A DNA stretch of 64,000 bases from Microbacter sp. GSS18 (GCA_029319145.1 CP119753.1:3596001-3660000), one strand, 5' to 3'; positions 17,335 to 24,958 are shown, counted from the first letter of the stretch. Made by a program: numbers and translations. Notes: generated by a model not told the origin, from the letters alone.

Positions 17335-18218
17335 CCTCGAGCGCTCTTGAGGTATTCAGCGACCACTGGTCGGCGAGTTCGCCTGAGGCGGCGATGATTG
17401 CGGCCGCGGAACATGCCGCCGCTGACTTCTCAAGATTTCCCCCAATCGACCCGGGGGCTGTCGCAGCCCGGTTCGGGGCTTCAGTATCTGTCGCTCCAGG
17501 GCAGCGACGTGCTGATGGGAGCCTCGCTGACCACGGCCAGCTGACTGTGCGCGAATCACGCTGGCACATTCGTGTTCCGAAGGAGCTTTCGATCGAGCGG
17601 CGGCGGTTTTCCGTTGCCCACGAGATTGGGCACATCCTCCTCTTCTCGGCGGTTGCCGATCAGCCAACGTTGGTTCGACAACTGCGGGGGAAGGCCACGT
17701 TCGCCGATGTCGAACGTCTATGCAATCTCGGCGCAGCACACGTACTGATGCCCACAGGCGTCGTTGCCGAGACCTTGCGCACCCTCCTCCCACCGACCGG
17801 CAAGAGTGTCGAGGCCTTGGCTACGCGCTTTCGCGTGTCACTCGAAGCAGCTGCGCGACGAATCGTCGAGGTGTCGCCCGAGTGGTCCGTGATCTTTTGG
17901 GAGCTCTCGACGACGCACCCCCGCGGCCAAGCATGGCGAACCTCGGGCCAGCATCAGCGTGATGATGCCCCGTACTTGCCGCCCGGACAGTCCTCATCTA
18001 GGCGGCTGCAGCCAGATGTGGTCGCCGAGGCTGCGCTGCGTGGAGAAGCATCTGCTGCCAAAGTGCTTGCGAATCTGGAGGGTGTCGTTGCCACAATGAG
18101 AGATGTATCAGCGTGGTACGTCCCTCGCGCCCGGCACGAACTGCTGGAGGTCGCGGATGATCGCGCCCGGCATCGGGAGGAACGCGTGTTCTTGTTCTAC
18201 AAAGCTGACGATCACTGA
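17331..18218 (+). CDS. ImmA/IrrE family metallopeptidase-like protein
   Basis: A 295-residue protein with an ImmA/IrrE-type zinc metallopeptidase domain in the first half. The signature is FSVAHEIGHILLF (93-105), whose HEIGH motif supplies two zinc histidines and the catalytic glutamate; a helical LMPTGVVAETL segment near 150 follows, as in this family. The last 80 residues are unassigned. Family members cleave helix-turn-helix repressors of mobile elements or regulate phage and DNA-damage responses. No such repressor is next to it. The GTG start overlaps the preceding stop (GTGA), so it is coupled to the thymidylate synthase-like gene. Confidence 0.85.
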   Translation: MTSSALEVFSDHWSASSPEAAMIAAAEHAAADFSRFPPIDPGAVAARFGASVSVAPGQRRADGSLADHGQLTVRESRWHIRVPKELSIERRRFSVAHEIGHILLFSAVADQPTLVRQLRGKATFADVERLCNLGAAHVLMPTGVVAETLRTLLPPTGKSVEALATRFRVSLEAAARRIVEVSPEWSVIFWELSTTHPRGQAWRTSGQHQRDDAPYLPPGQSSSRRLQPDVVAEAALRGEASAAKVLANLEGVVATMRDVSAWYVPRARHELLEVADDRARHREERVFLFYKADDH

Positions 18219-18237
18219 CCACTTGGGGGAGATACCT

Positions 18238-18714
18238 ATGCGTGTCTACATTTCTGGACCGTTGCAGGGAGCCGGCGACCTGGACAGCGCGCGTCGTTTC
18301 TATGACGCTCTCGCTGTGATGGTCGCCGACCTGGGACACGAGGCCTACGTTCCGCACCACTTCACGGACCCGGAGTCGGCGGGCGGCATGTCCGCCAACG
18401 CCGTGTTCACCGCCGATATTGAAGCTCTCAACCGGGCAGACGCGGTCATCGCCCACGTCGGCCTACCTTCAACGGGCGTGGGGGCGGAGATTGCGCTCGC
18501 ATCGGCGTCAGGACGCCGGGTTCTGGGTGTGAAACGAAGCTCCGAGCGCGGTTCGCGGTTTGCCGAGGGCCTCATCTCAGACACGGGGGGAGAAGTGGTC
18601 GCATTCGGCCATCAAGACGAACTTAGGAGTGCCGTCGCACGGTGGCTATCGATGCCGCCCGCGTGGTTTGGGAGCCCGAGTTCCATCGCGCCGCACCGCA
18701 GGGTTGTCGCGTGA
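18238..18714 (+). CDS. Nucleoside 2-deoxyribosyltransferase-like protein
   Basis: A 158-residue protein of the nucleoside 2-deoxyribosyltransferase superfamily. MRVYISGPL begins the nucleotide-binding strand, FTADIEALNRADAVIAHV (57-74) carries the acidic residues typical of the family, and STGVGAEIALASASGRRVLGV (78-98) contains Glu84 at the position of the glutamate nucleophile. True members exchange bases between deoxynucleosides; related proteins cleave N-glycosidic bonds of nucleotides. ATG 18238 follows GGGGGA; longer frames start inside the previous gene. Its last codons overlap the start of the kinase-like gene (GTGA). Confidence 0.8.
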   Translation: MRVYISGPLQGAGDLDSARRFYDALAVMVADLGHEAYVPHHFTDPESAGGMSANAVFTADIEALNRADAVIAHVGLPSTGVGAEIALASASGRRVLGVKRSSERGSRFAEGLISDTGGEVVAFGHQDELRSAVARWLSMPPAWFGSPSSIAPHRRVVA

Positions 18715-19349
18715 CGGCCAAGTATGTAGTCGTTACCGGATCCGTTGGTGCGGGCGCGACTACCGTGGCAAACCTGTTGCTCACCCGGTGGCAGGCGGAC
18801 GCACTGCTCGAGGGGCAAATCGAGGAGAACAACCCGTTCTTCAAGGACGCGCAAGCGGATCCTCACCGATGGGCATTCGCGAGTCAAGCGCATTTCCTGG
18901 CCGCATCGGCAGTCCGCCACGCGGAACTGTCGACGATACTTGAGGCGAGTGAATCGGACTTCGTCATCGAGGATCGCACGCCCTTTGAGCATAACGGGGC
19001 CTACGCGTCCTCGTCGCATGAGCTTGGCTACATCAGTGACCGCGAGTACGGGTTGCTGAATGACCTAGCGCGCGAGATCGAGAAGCAATACTTGCTTCCG
19101 GACCTGCTCATCTACCGCGAGATGACTTCTGAGCAGCTTGTCGAGCGCGTCGTCAACCGCGGTCGCGATGGGGAGTCGGCGGACGCTGAGCGACTCGGCG
19201 CGATCCACCGCGCATTCGAGGCTTTCATCGCGAGCTGGGACAAGACGCCCGTTGTGCGAATCCCCGCGAGCGTAGACGTTCTAAGCGCTGACGGCGAGCG
19301 GACCCTACTTGGAATGCTGGCCGAGCATCTGGGACAGCCGACGCGGTGA
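18711..19349 (+). CDS. Deoxynucleoside kinase-like protein with degenerate P-loop
   Basis: A 212-residue protein resembling deoxynucleoside kinases, which phosphorylate deoxynucleosides with ATP. The N-terminal strand YVVVTGSVGAGATTVANLL places the P-loop at residues 10-18, but the invariant lysine of GxxGxGK(S/T) is alanine (Ala16). The kinase signature DR-S/T appears as VIEDRTPFE (85-93) and a LID-like RGRDGE segment lies near residue 145. A glutamate in QIEENNPFF (36-44) matches the substrate-binding site. The lysine loss suggests weakened catalysis, an unusual mechanism or a nucleotide-sensing role. GTG 18711 overlaps the preceding stop. Confidence 0.75.
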   Translation: MTAKYVVVTGSVGAGATTVANLLLTRWQADALLEGQIEENNPFFKDAQADPHRWAFASQAHFLAASAVRHAELSTILEASESDFVIEDRTPFEHNGAYASSSHELGYISDREYGLLNDLAREIEKQYLLPDLLIYREMTSEQLVERVVNRGRDGESADAERLGAIHRAFEAFIASWDKTPVVRIPASVDVLSADGERTLLGMLAEHLGQPTR

Positions 19350-19969
19350 GCCATCAACTCCTCGAGGCAGTGCTCGCAATGCGCGAGGGCGCGAGCGCGG
19401 TCAACTTCTATCTGGATTCGAGTGACACTGCTGGAGGGTTCGCGACCACAGCGGCCGATCGGCGCGATCGCTTGGCCGAGCACCTTCGTTCCGTGAGCGC
19501 AGGAGGCGTAGTCCTTGTTGGGGAAGCAGCAGGCTGGCGCGGCGCACGGCAGTCGGGGGTGGCGTTCACATCTCCAGCGTCTGTCGGGCTTGTCGGGACC
19601 CGCGAAGCGAGCGCAACTGTCGTGCATCGCGCGCTCGCCGAAGTGAGGCTGGAACATCGAGCGCTTCTCTGGAATGCATTCCCACTGCATCCACACAAGC
19701 ATGGTGTGCCGAGGTCAAACCGAGCGCCGACGAAATCGGAACTGAATGAAGGAAAACTGGCGCTCTCATTGGCGATGGCCGGGCGCTTCGTGGTTTGCGT
19801 CGGCGGTAAGGCTGTCGAGAGCGTCGAAGACGTGCTCGCAATCTCAGTGAGTGCGCCAGATCGTGTGACAGCAGGGACGCGTGCTGTAGCTGTCCGGCAC
19901 CCGAGTTTTGGCGGGGCGGTTCAGTTCCGCGACCAACTGGTTGAAGCCGTGGCGCGGCGTGGCCTGTAG
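19346..19969 (+). CDS. Uracil-DNA glycosylase superfamily-like protein
   Basis: A 207-residue protein with the pattern of an uncharacterised uracil-DNA glycosylase branch: VLVGEAAGWRGARQSGVAFTS (56-76) is the active-site loop, LLWNAFPLHPHKHG (107-120) follows, then RSNRAPTKSEL, VVCVGGKAVESV near 150 and the closing RHPSFGGAVQFRDQL (about 185-200), the position of the DNA-intercalating H-P motif. Superfamily members excise uracil or modified bases from DNA. The substrate here is unknown. It overlaps the preceding kinase-like gene by 4 bases and ends the first operon; a 153-base gap follows. Confidence 0.75.
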   Translation: MSHQLLEAVLAMREGASAVNFYLDSSDTAGGFATTAADRRDRLAEHLRSVSAGGVVLVGEAAGWRGARQSGVAFTSPASVGLVGTREASATVVHRALAEVRLEHRALLWNAFPLHPHKHGVPRSNRAPTKSELNEGKLALSLAMAGRFVVCVGGKAVESVEDVLAISVSAPDRVTAGTRAVAVRHPSFGGAVQFRDQLVEAVARRGL

Positions 19970-20122
19970 ATCGCGCGCGCAGGCGATCGCCATTTCACAG
20001 CGGACGGATCGCGATGCGGGTGATCGGATCGCGATCGCCGTGGATGCAGAGTGTCGAGGGACATTCAGTGCGTTTCGAAGCGACTAGTCTGACCGAACGA
20101 GCTCACTGGCGTTCGGGGGGAG

Positions 20123-21388
20123 ATGACGGTGGCTGACAGCGTGATGCTGGTGGACGTCCCAGGCACGATCGCCGTCGCGCGGGTTGAGGAGCTAATCTCT
20201 CGCCTTCAGAGTGCATATGTTGAAGGCCGGGGAGCGGACCTGCGGATACCCACTCGGTTCCGCATGGATGCGCTGGGCGCAAAGGCGGCGGCAATGCAGC
20301 TGATCGGGTCCTGGGCGCGCCTCTTTCGCAAGGCGGGAGCGCTACGCACCTACTTGCGAGACGGACTCTCAGAGAGTGAGTTGGTCGACTTGCTCGATCA
20401 GGAGGAGCACCTCCTGTTTGCCGCGTGCGTCGCGCCTCGCGTGTTCTCTCAGGGGATGTCGCATGACATCACTGATGACGTGCGGCGTGCAGCTCGCAAG
20501 GTGCTTTCCAGTCGCCAGCGGGGTGCGCACAAGCGATCGATGCGAAGTGTGCTCGAGTTGGTGTCCGATGAAAGCCCCGAACTCGCGCCGTACGGTCTGT
20601 ACAGGCATGGGGACGCGCGTTACCCGCTGGATCTCAACGCAGACTACATACCTCTCGCTGACCGGATTATTGGCCTCAGCCAGACTAGGCGGAGCTCGAT
20701 CGAGGACCCGAAAGACGTCAGCAGCTTGAGCTGGACCCTTCTCGAGCTCTTTCAGAACACGGATCAGTGGGCCCGGTCGTTGCCGTGCAACGACGAAGCG
20801 GACCTCACGTCCTCGCCGTCAGCTCGTTTCATCTTCGCGCGGTGGCATAGCCTCCCGGGGGAGGTCGCAGCCCGACTTGAGGGTCAGGCGCCGGAGTTCG
20901 GGGCGTTTCTCACGCGATCGTCCACCTCCGCGGACTCCCGCGCGCGGTTCTTCGAGATCTCGATTTCGGACATGGGCCCCGGAATCGCCGGATGGAGGGC
21001 GGCTGACCTCCGCCGTCGTGTGACTGACCTGAGTGACTCCGAAGAACTGTCGCTAGTACGTTGGAGCCTCGCAAAGCGGAGGACGACTTCACTCGACCCG
21101 ACGAAGGGCATGGGGTTCCACCGCGCGTTCCTCAACCTGACTCGACTCGGCGGCATCGTGCAGATTCGTACCGGTGGGGTCTCGGTCTACCGTGACTTCC
21201 AGCGCGATCCGTACCCGAGCAACCGGGAGGCGGCGGACTCGGCATTGCCCGAGGGGCAACGGCAGAATTGGACCGATCTCCGAGGTTGGGACGGCGACAC
21301 AGCTGTTCGTCGGACGGCGGTATCTAGGGTTGTAGGGAGTCGAATCACGATGCTGATACCAGACGCCAGTAGCGAGCATGTCCTGTGA
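20123..21388 (+). CDS. GHKL-type ATPase-like protein
   Basis: A 421-residue protein whose C-terminal half has the Bergerat ATP-binding motifs. The N box is SWTLLELFQNTDQWA (Glu209, Asn212), the G1 box ISDMGPGIAG (281-290) contains Asp283 and the DxGxG pattern, and the G2 region is DPTKGMGFHRAFLNL (325-339). The first 190 residues have no known domain. GHKL ATPases include Hsp90, MutL, gyrase B and histidine kinases; no kinase dimerisation or MutL features are visible. ATG 20123 sits too close to GGGGGGAG, so the GTG two codons later (20129) is an equally good start. Its stop overlaps the next start (GTGA). Confidence 0.75.
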   Translation: MTVADSVMLVDVPGTIAVARVEELISRLQSAYVEGRGADLRIPTRFRMDALGAKAAAMQLIGSWARLFRKAGALRTYLRDGLSESELVDLLDQEEHLLFAACVAPRVFSQGMSHDITDDVRRAARKVLSSRQRGAHKRSMRSVLELVSDESPELAPYGLYRHGDARYPLDLNADYIPLADRIIGLSQTRRSSIEDPKDVSSLSWTLLELFQNTDQWARSLPCNDEADLTSSPSARFIFARWHSLPGEVAARLEGQAPEFGAFLTRSSTSADSRARFFEISISDMGPGIAGWRAADLRRRVTDLSDSEELSLVRWSLAKRRTTSLDPTKGMGFHRAFLNLTRLGGIVQIRTGGVSVYRDFQRDPYPSNREAADSALPEGQRQNWTDLRGWDGDTAVRRTAVSRVVGSRITMLIPDASSEHVL

Positions 21389-23829
21389 TCGGGTCGGTTT
21401 CCCAGCGTTCCGAGTTCTTCTACTTTCAGACGGATCTGAGATTGCATGAGTCACTCCGTGCCGGAGTGACAGTCGCCTTCTGTGCTGAGCGCTATTTCGA
21501 CAGCCAGCGACTGGGAGAGGGCCTAAAGGCCGCGGTGGCCTTCCCAAATGACCCCGCGCTCGTGCTCGTGCTGGGACTTGAGCCGAATGCGGAGGCATTC
21601 TCCGACATCCGGGGCGACCTAGAGGACTGGGTGCCGCCCGATGTCAAGATCGCGACTGCTCTTCTCTCGCATGACCGTAGGTTGACGATTTGGGGTGATA
21701 ATCCGGAGGGCATCTTGGACGAGAAACGGCTCGAGGAATATTGCGATGAGTTGTTCGTTGCCGGGCTTGAGGAGATGTTCTACAGCGGTTCGACTGTCAT
21801 CCGTTCCGCGCCGGGGTACCACTTTGAAGCACCGGGTGGCAAGCACATGAGCACTTTCGTCCGCGCCGGCAGCATGTTCACTGACTCGGCACGCACGGCG
21901 TTCGCGGCTTGCTCCATCCTGGACAAGATTGGTTCGCTCGGCTCGATTCGCTACGTATCGACCGACACATCCTCGATCAATGCGCTCGCGTACGAGCTTC
22001 GTCGCCTTCAGGATGTCTATTGCCCAGACGAGCCGGCGGCGGTGGTTGGCTCGTTCGGCGGCCACCGTGCGTTTGACCAAAGGCTCTCGCTGGACCCAGC
22101 GCGGTCTACGCTATTTCTCGTTTCTGTATCCTCGACGGGGTCGCTCATCCGGCGCATTCTGGACGAGCGCGACGGGGCTCGCATCGTCGTGCTCGTTGCA
22201 GTCGGCGAAACAATCCATGGTTCAAGTGCGATGTACTCGCCCGGCGTGCGAGCCGGGAGTGAGAACGGCATCGACGATGTTGATGCCGAGGCTCAGGACC
22301 GACGCTCATGCCACCGATGCACCAACTACAACGAGACTGTAGTGAAGATCGATGGCGAGCAACTGCTACCGCTAACCCCCTCCGTCTACTCGCGGTTGCT
22401 CATTCGCGATCAGGCTCGGGCGTGGGAGCCGCGGCATCTCGAAGCCATCGTCGCGCTAGATGCAGTTCAAGCGCACTACGTTCCGAAGACGCGCGGCAAG
22501 AATGCTACCCGCCGACCGATCTACCTTGAGTTTGAGGCGTTTCTCGGCGATCTAGATGCGCCAAAGTCCGAGGGCGAGCCCGACTCAATCACTACTCTGC
22601 GGGAGGAAACAGTCGCCAAGTTGAGGGGGATGACTGACAAGCTACGCCCGACTCATATCGTGTACCTTTCCGATCCTTCGTCCGAAGCGTTGGCGAGGAG
22701 CGCGCAGCGATTGTCCGGGCTGACTCCGACGCTCTTGGAGGCGCGAGCCCTGCTCAGCGGAACATCCGGCATTGACCCGCATCGCGAGAATCGCATCCTC
22801 ATTGTTGCCTCCGCGGTTTCAAGTGGGAGCGCCATCAACTCAGTTAGCAGGGACATCCGGCCGTTCGTCGAGCGCTCATCAGTGTCCTATTTTGTCTTCC
22901 TCGCTAGAACGCAGGATGGCGCCGTCTGGAACTTCGTGAGAAGTAACCTCATGGTCGGCAAGCACACCGCCGGTTCGACGAATGTGGAGTCAGTCATCTC
23001 GGCGTGGCTTCCGAGCGAGAAGACACTCCTTGGGTCCGTTTGGGACCACGAACTGTCATTCTGGGACAAGATTGCCCGTGTCTCCGAATACGGCAGCAAA
23101 GGCGGACACTTCGCGAGCGCGCTTGAGCAAGTCGCAGTGCGTCGCGATCGTCTGGAGTCGGGTGGACTCAGGGACGATCTGTTCCTGTCGGCCTCATCAG
23201 ACATCAACGACACCACCCAACCGCTCCGGCTCAATCCGAATTTCGCGTTCTGGTCGTTTGGCTACGATCCTTCGAGCGTTCGACAGTCTGCGGTATACAT
23301 GACCTTCGCAGCGGTTCTCGACTGGTCGCGAAGCCCGGGCGGGCGGAAGGACCCTGCGGACTACCACCTCCAAGACGCCGAGCTGGAGATTGAGAGGTAT
23401 GCGGACACGACGCAGCGCCAGCACAATCTCACCGCGCTCCATCCGTTCAACTTCGACCGCTATAACGATGCGGTCACCAACTGTGCACTCCTGCGTGGTG
23501 CGCTCCCGTGGGAGCTCGACTACTCAGCATCGCCGGGTCTCAGCGCAAGCATGCTTGGAGTGCTGGATGGCGTAGTGGAGAGGTACGAGCGAAGCCCGGC
23601 GGAGTCTCCGCTTGTTGAGTATCTCCTTGCCATTGCGTCGCGGAGACTCAGGCTCCACCCCGCCCACCTTGACCTCTTCCTGGAAAGGCTAAACATCGAG
23701 TTGCCTCCCGTCGCTCGGCTCCTCGCGCACTACATCGTTTCGTCCTTGATCGACGGACCATTGACGGCTGCCGCGGCCTCTCCCGCGGTTGGCGAGTCCA
23801 TCTGGTCCCGCGCGGGTTCGGCTCAATAG
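21385..23829 (+). CDS. Large protein with two degenerate phosphoribosyltransferase-like motifs
   Basis: An 814-residue soluble protein I cannot assign to a named family. GKHMSTFVRAGSMF (152-165) resembles the start of a type I phosphoribosyltransferase domain, and two hydrophobic strand-loops resemble the PRPP-binding motif: TLFLVSVSSTGSLI (242-255) and RILIVASAVSSGSAI (470-484). In both, the usual acidic pair is absent. A CHRC knuckle lies at 309-312. The last 300 residues are helical. Coupled by a 4-base overlap to the GHKL-type ATPase gene, it may form a two-protein ATP-driven or nucleotide-sensing module. Base composition is lower in G/C than the flanking chromosome. Function unknown. Confidence 0.65.
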   Translation: MIGSVSQRSEFFYFQTDLRLHESLRAGVTVAFCAERYFDSQRLGEGLKAAVAFPNDPALVLVLGLEPNAEAFSDIRGDLEDWVPPDVKIATALLSHDRRLTIWGDNPEGILDEKRLEEYCDELFVAGLEEMFYSGSTVIRSAPGYHFEAPGGKHMSTFVRAGSMFTDSARTAFAACSILDKIGSLGSIRYVSTDTSSINALAYELRRLQDVYCPDEPAAVVGSFGGHRAFDQRLSLDPARSTLFLVSVSSTGSLIRRILDERDGARIVVLVAVGETIHGSSAMYSPGVRAGSENGIDDVDAEAQDRRSCHRCTNYNETVVKIDGEQLLPLTPSVYSRLLIRDQARAWEPRHLEAIVALDAVQAHYVPKTRGKNATRRPIYLEFEAFLGDLDAPKSEGEPDSITTLREETVAKLRGMTDKLRPTHIVYLSDPSSEALARSAQRLSGLTPTLLEARALLSGTSGIDPHRENRILIVASAVSSGSAINSVSRDIRPFVERSSVSYFVFLARTQDGAVWNFVRSNLMVGKHTAGSTNVESVISAWLPSEKTLLGSVWDHELSFWDKIARVSEYGSKGGHFASALEQVAVRRDRLESGGLRDDLFLSASSDINDTTQPLRLNPNFAFWSFGYDPSSVRQSAVYMTFAAVLDWSRSPGGRKDPADYHLQDAELEIERYADTTQRQHNLTALHPFNFDRYNDAVTNCALLRGALPWELDYSASPGLSASMLGVLDGVVERYERSPAESPLVEYLLAIASRRLRLHPAHLDLFLERLNIELPPVARLLAHYIVSSLIDGPLTAAAASPAVGESIWSRAGSAQ

Positions 23830-23903
23830 GTAGAGGATCTCGTTGGTCTGCTGCGGCGGCCCTCGAGCCTGCCAGCCCAGCGGGTATGTTTGCGGGTCAA
23901 ACG

Positions 23904-23922
23904 TGCGTAAGAATCGCGTAAA
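23904..23922 (+). repeat. Right copy of the island-end motif
   Basis: TGCGTAAGAATCGCGTAAA matches 14326-14344 at 17 of 19 bases, same orientation, 105 bases inside the right boundary. Further right, GAACGTC occurs twice 10 bases apart (23936 and 23946 region). The stretch 23830-24026 holds no gene I can support. Confidence 0.6.
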
Positions 23923-24026
23923 CCTCAACGCACTCGAACGTCTCCGAACGTCCACGTACCCTGCTGGAAACACCGCCCAATCACCCGGAACACCCCTGGC
24001 CGTCCACCAGTGACTGCGCAGCGGCG

Positions 24027-24050
24027 GGGTTCAAGATCCCTCCGTCTCCG
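24027..24050 (+). repeat. Right attachment-like site
   Basis: GGGTTCAAG followed by ATCCCTCCGTCTCCG reproduces the tRNA-Ser 3' end apart from one extra G after GGTTCAA. The preceding bases do not fold into a tRNA, so it is a target-site remnant rather than a gene. Confidence 0.7.
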
Positions 24051-24176
24051 ACGCAAGAAGCCATGAGCAGAGACGATTTGGTGCGCTGAAAGGGTCGGAC
24101 TGGGACATCCATGGTCGCGCGGTCGCCGCCGACCGGGACGAGATGTTGCCTGACTGAAATCCTTCTGATATTGATT

Positions 24177-24186
24177 AGATATATCT
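24177..24186. promoter_or_regulatory. GntR operator-like palindrome 1
   Basis: AGATATATCT is a perfect 10-base palindrome in an A/T-rich island between 24160 and 24190. Related sites occur at 24226-24235 and 25150-25159, all next to the GntR gene or its likely target operon. The remaining 24051-24176 stretch shows no gene. Confidence 0.6.
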
Positions 24187-24225
24187 ACCGCCTGAAGATC
24201 GTCGCCGAGTCCGCAAGTTGGCCGC

Positions 24226-24235
24226 TGATATATCA
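24226..24235. promoter_or_regulatory. GntR operator-like palindrome 2
   Basis: TGATATATCA is a perfect palindrome sharing the GATATATC core, 40 bases before the GntR start codon, in position for autoregulation. Confidence 0.6.
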
Positions 24236-24274
24236 TCCGAGCATCGGCGGCACGTGAACCGGGGAGGTCGGCGC

Positions 24275-24958
24275 ATGGCGGATGCACAGACGACGGTCGG
24301 CGCAGCGCTGACGGACGAGGGTGAGGGGCTGTCGTTCTCGGAGCGTGCCTATCGTGTGCTGCGGGACCGCCTGGTGGTGCTCGACATCGCGCCGGGTACG
24401 CCGCTGAACGACGAGCTGATCGGGCAGGAGCTCGGAATCGGCCGAACGCCTGTCCGTGAGGCGCTGAAGCGCCTGGAATCCGAGCATCTCGTCACCATGT
24501 ACTCTCGCCGGGGCACGTTCGCCTCCAACGTGGACATCACCGACCTGGCAGAGATCTCGGACGTCCGGGCGCACCTCGAGCCGCTCGCCGCCGAGCGCGC
24601 CGCGCGCTTCGCCCCAGCCGCAGCGCGGGACCGGATGCGCGAGCTCGCCGACGAACTCGAGGCTCTCGACGCATCCTCGATCTCACCTGCCGACCTGATC
24701 CGCTACGACCTCGCGGTCCATCGGCTGATCTACGCCAGCTGCGGGAGCCGCCACCTCGAGGACGTCCTCGTGCGCTACGACAATCTGGCGACGCGCATCT
24801 GGTGCGTGGCCCTCGATCGGATCCCCGACATCGCCGGCAACGTCGTCGAGCACGTCGAGCTGCTCCGGGCGATCGCCGATGGCGACGCCGATGTGGCGGC
24901 CGCGCATTCGGCCGAGCATGTCACCGAGTTCGAGCGGCTGATCCGGACGGTGCTCTGA
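24275..24958 (+). CDS. GntR family (FadR/VanR type) regulator of the glycine/sarcosine operon
   Basis: A 227-residue regulator. The winged helix covers about residues 20-85 with the GntR recognition segment IGRTPVREALKRLESEHLV, and the C-terminal FCD-type helical domain contains the metal-binding residues Asp and His in RYDLAVHRLIY and a later EHVELLRAI. FadR-type proteins bind organic acids or amino acids and release DNA. ATG 24275 is preceded by GGGGAGG. It precedes glyA-soxBDAG in the same direction, and two copies of the GATATATC palindrome lie upstream of it and one upstream of glyA, so control of sarcosine or glycine catabolism is likely. Confidence 0.9.
   Translation: MADAQTTVGAALTDEGEGLSFSERAYRVLRDRLVVLDIAPGTPLNDELIGQELGIGRTPVREALKRLESEHLVTMYSRRGTFASNVDITDLAEISDVRAHLEPLAAERAARFAPAAARDRMRELADELEALDASSISPADLIRYDLAVHRLIYASCGSRHLEDVLVRYDNLATRIWCVALDRIPDIAGNVVEHVELLRAIADGDADVAAAHSAEHVTEFERLIRTVL

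Larger units (their letters stand above)
14253..24050. mobile_element. Genomic island integrated at tRNA-Ser(GCU), integrase not found
   Basis: About 9.8 kb bounded by the 3' end of tRNA-Ser and an imperfect copy of it. Inside the boundaries lie a matching 19-base motif near each end, an alpha/beta hydrolase, and seven nucleotide- or DNA-related genes in two operons. The coding sequence contains visibly more A and T and less strict third-position G/C than the flanking genes, which supports transfer. No integrase, excisionase, relaxase or transposase is recognised, so the element is either a remnant, fixed in place, or moved by an enzyme supplied from elsewhere. The interpretation is inferred from boundary repeats and composition. 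Confidence 0.7.

Noticed and set aside
24001..24050. A second serine tRNA at the right island boundary
   Set aside because: Only the 3' end is present; no acceptor partner, D arm or anticodon arm precedes it.
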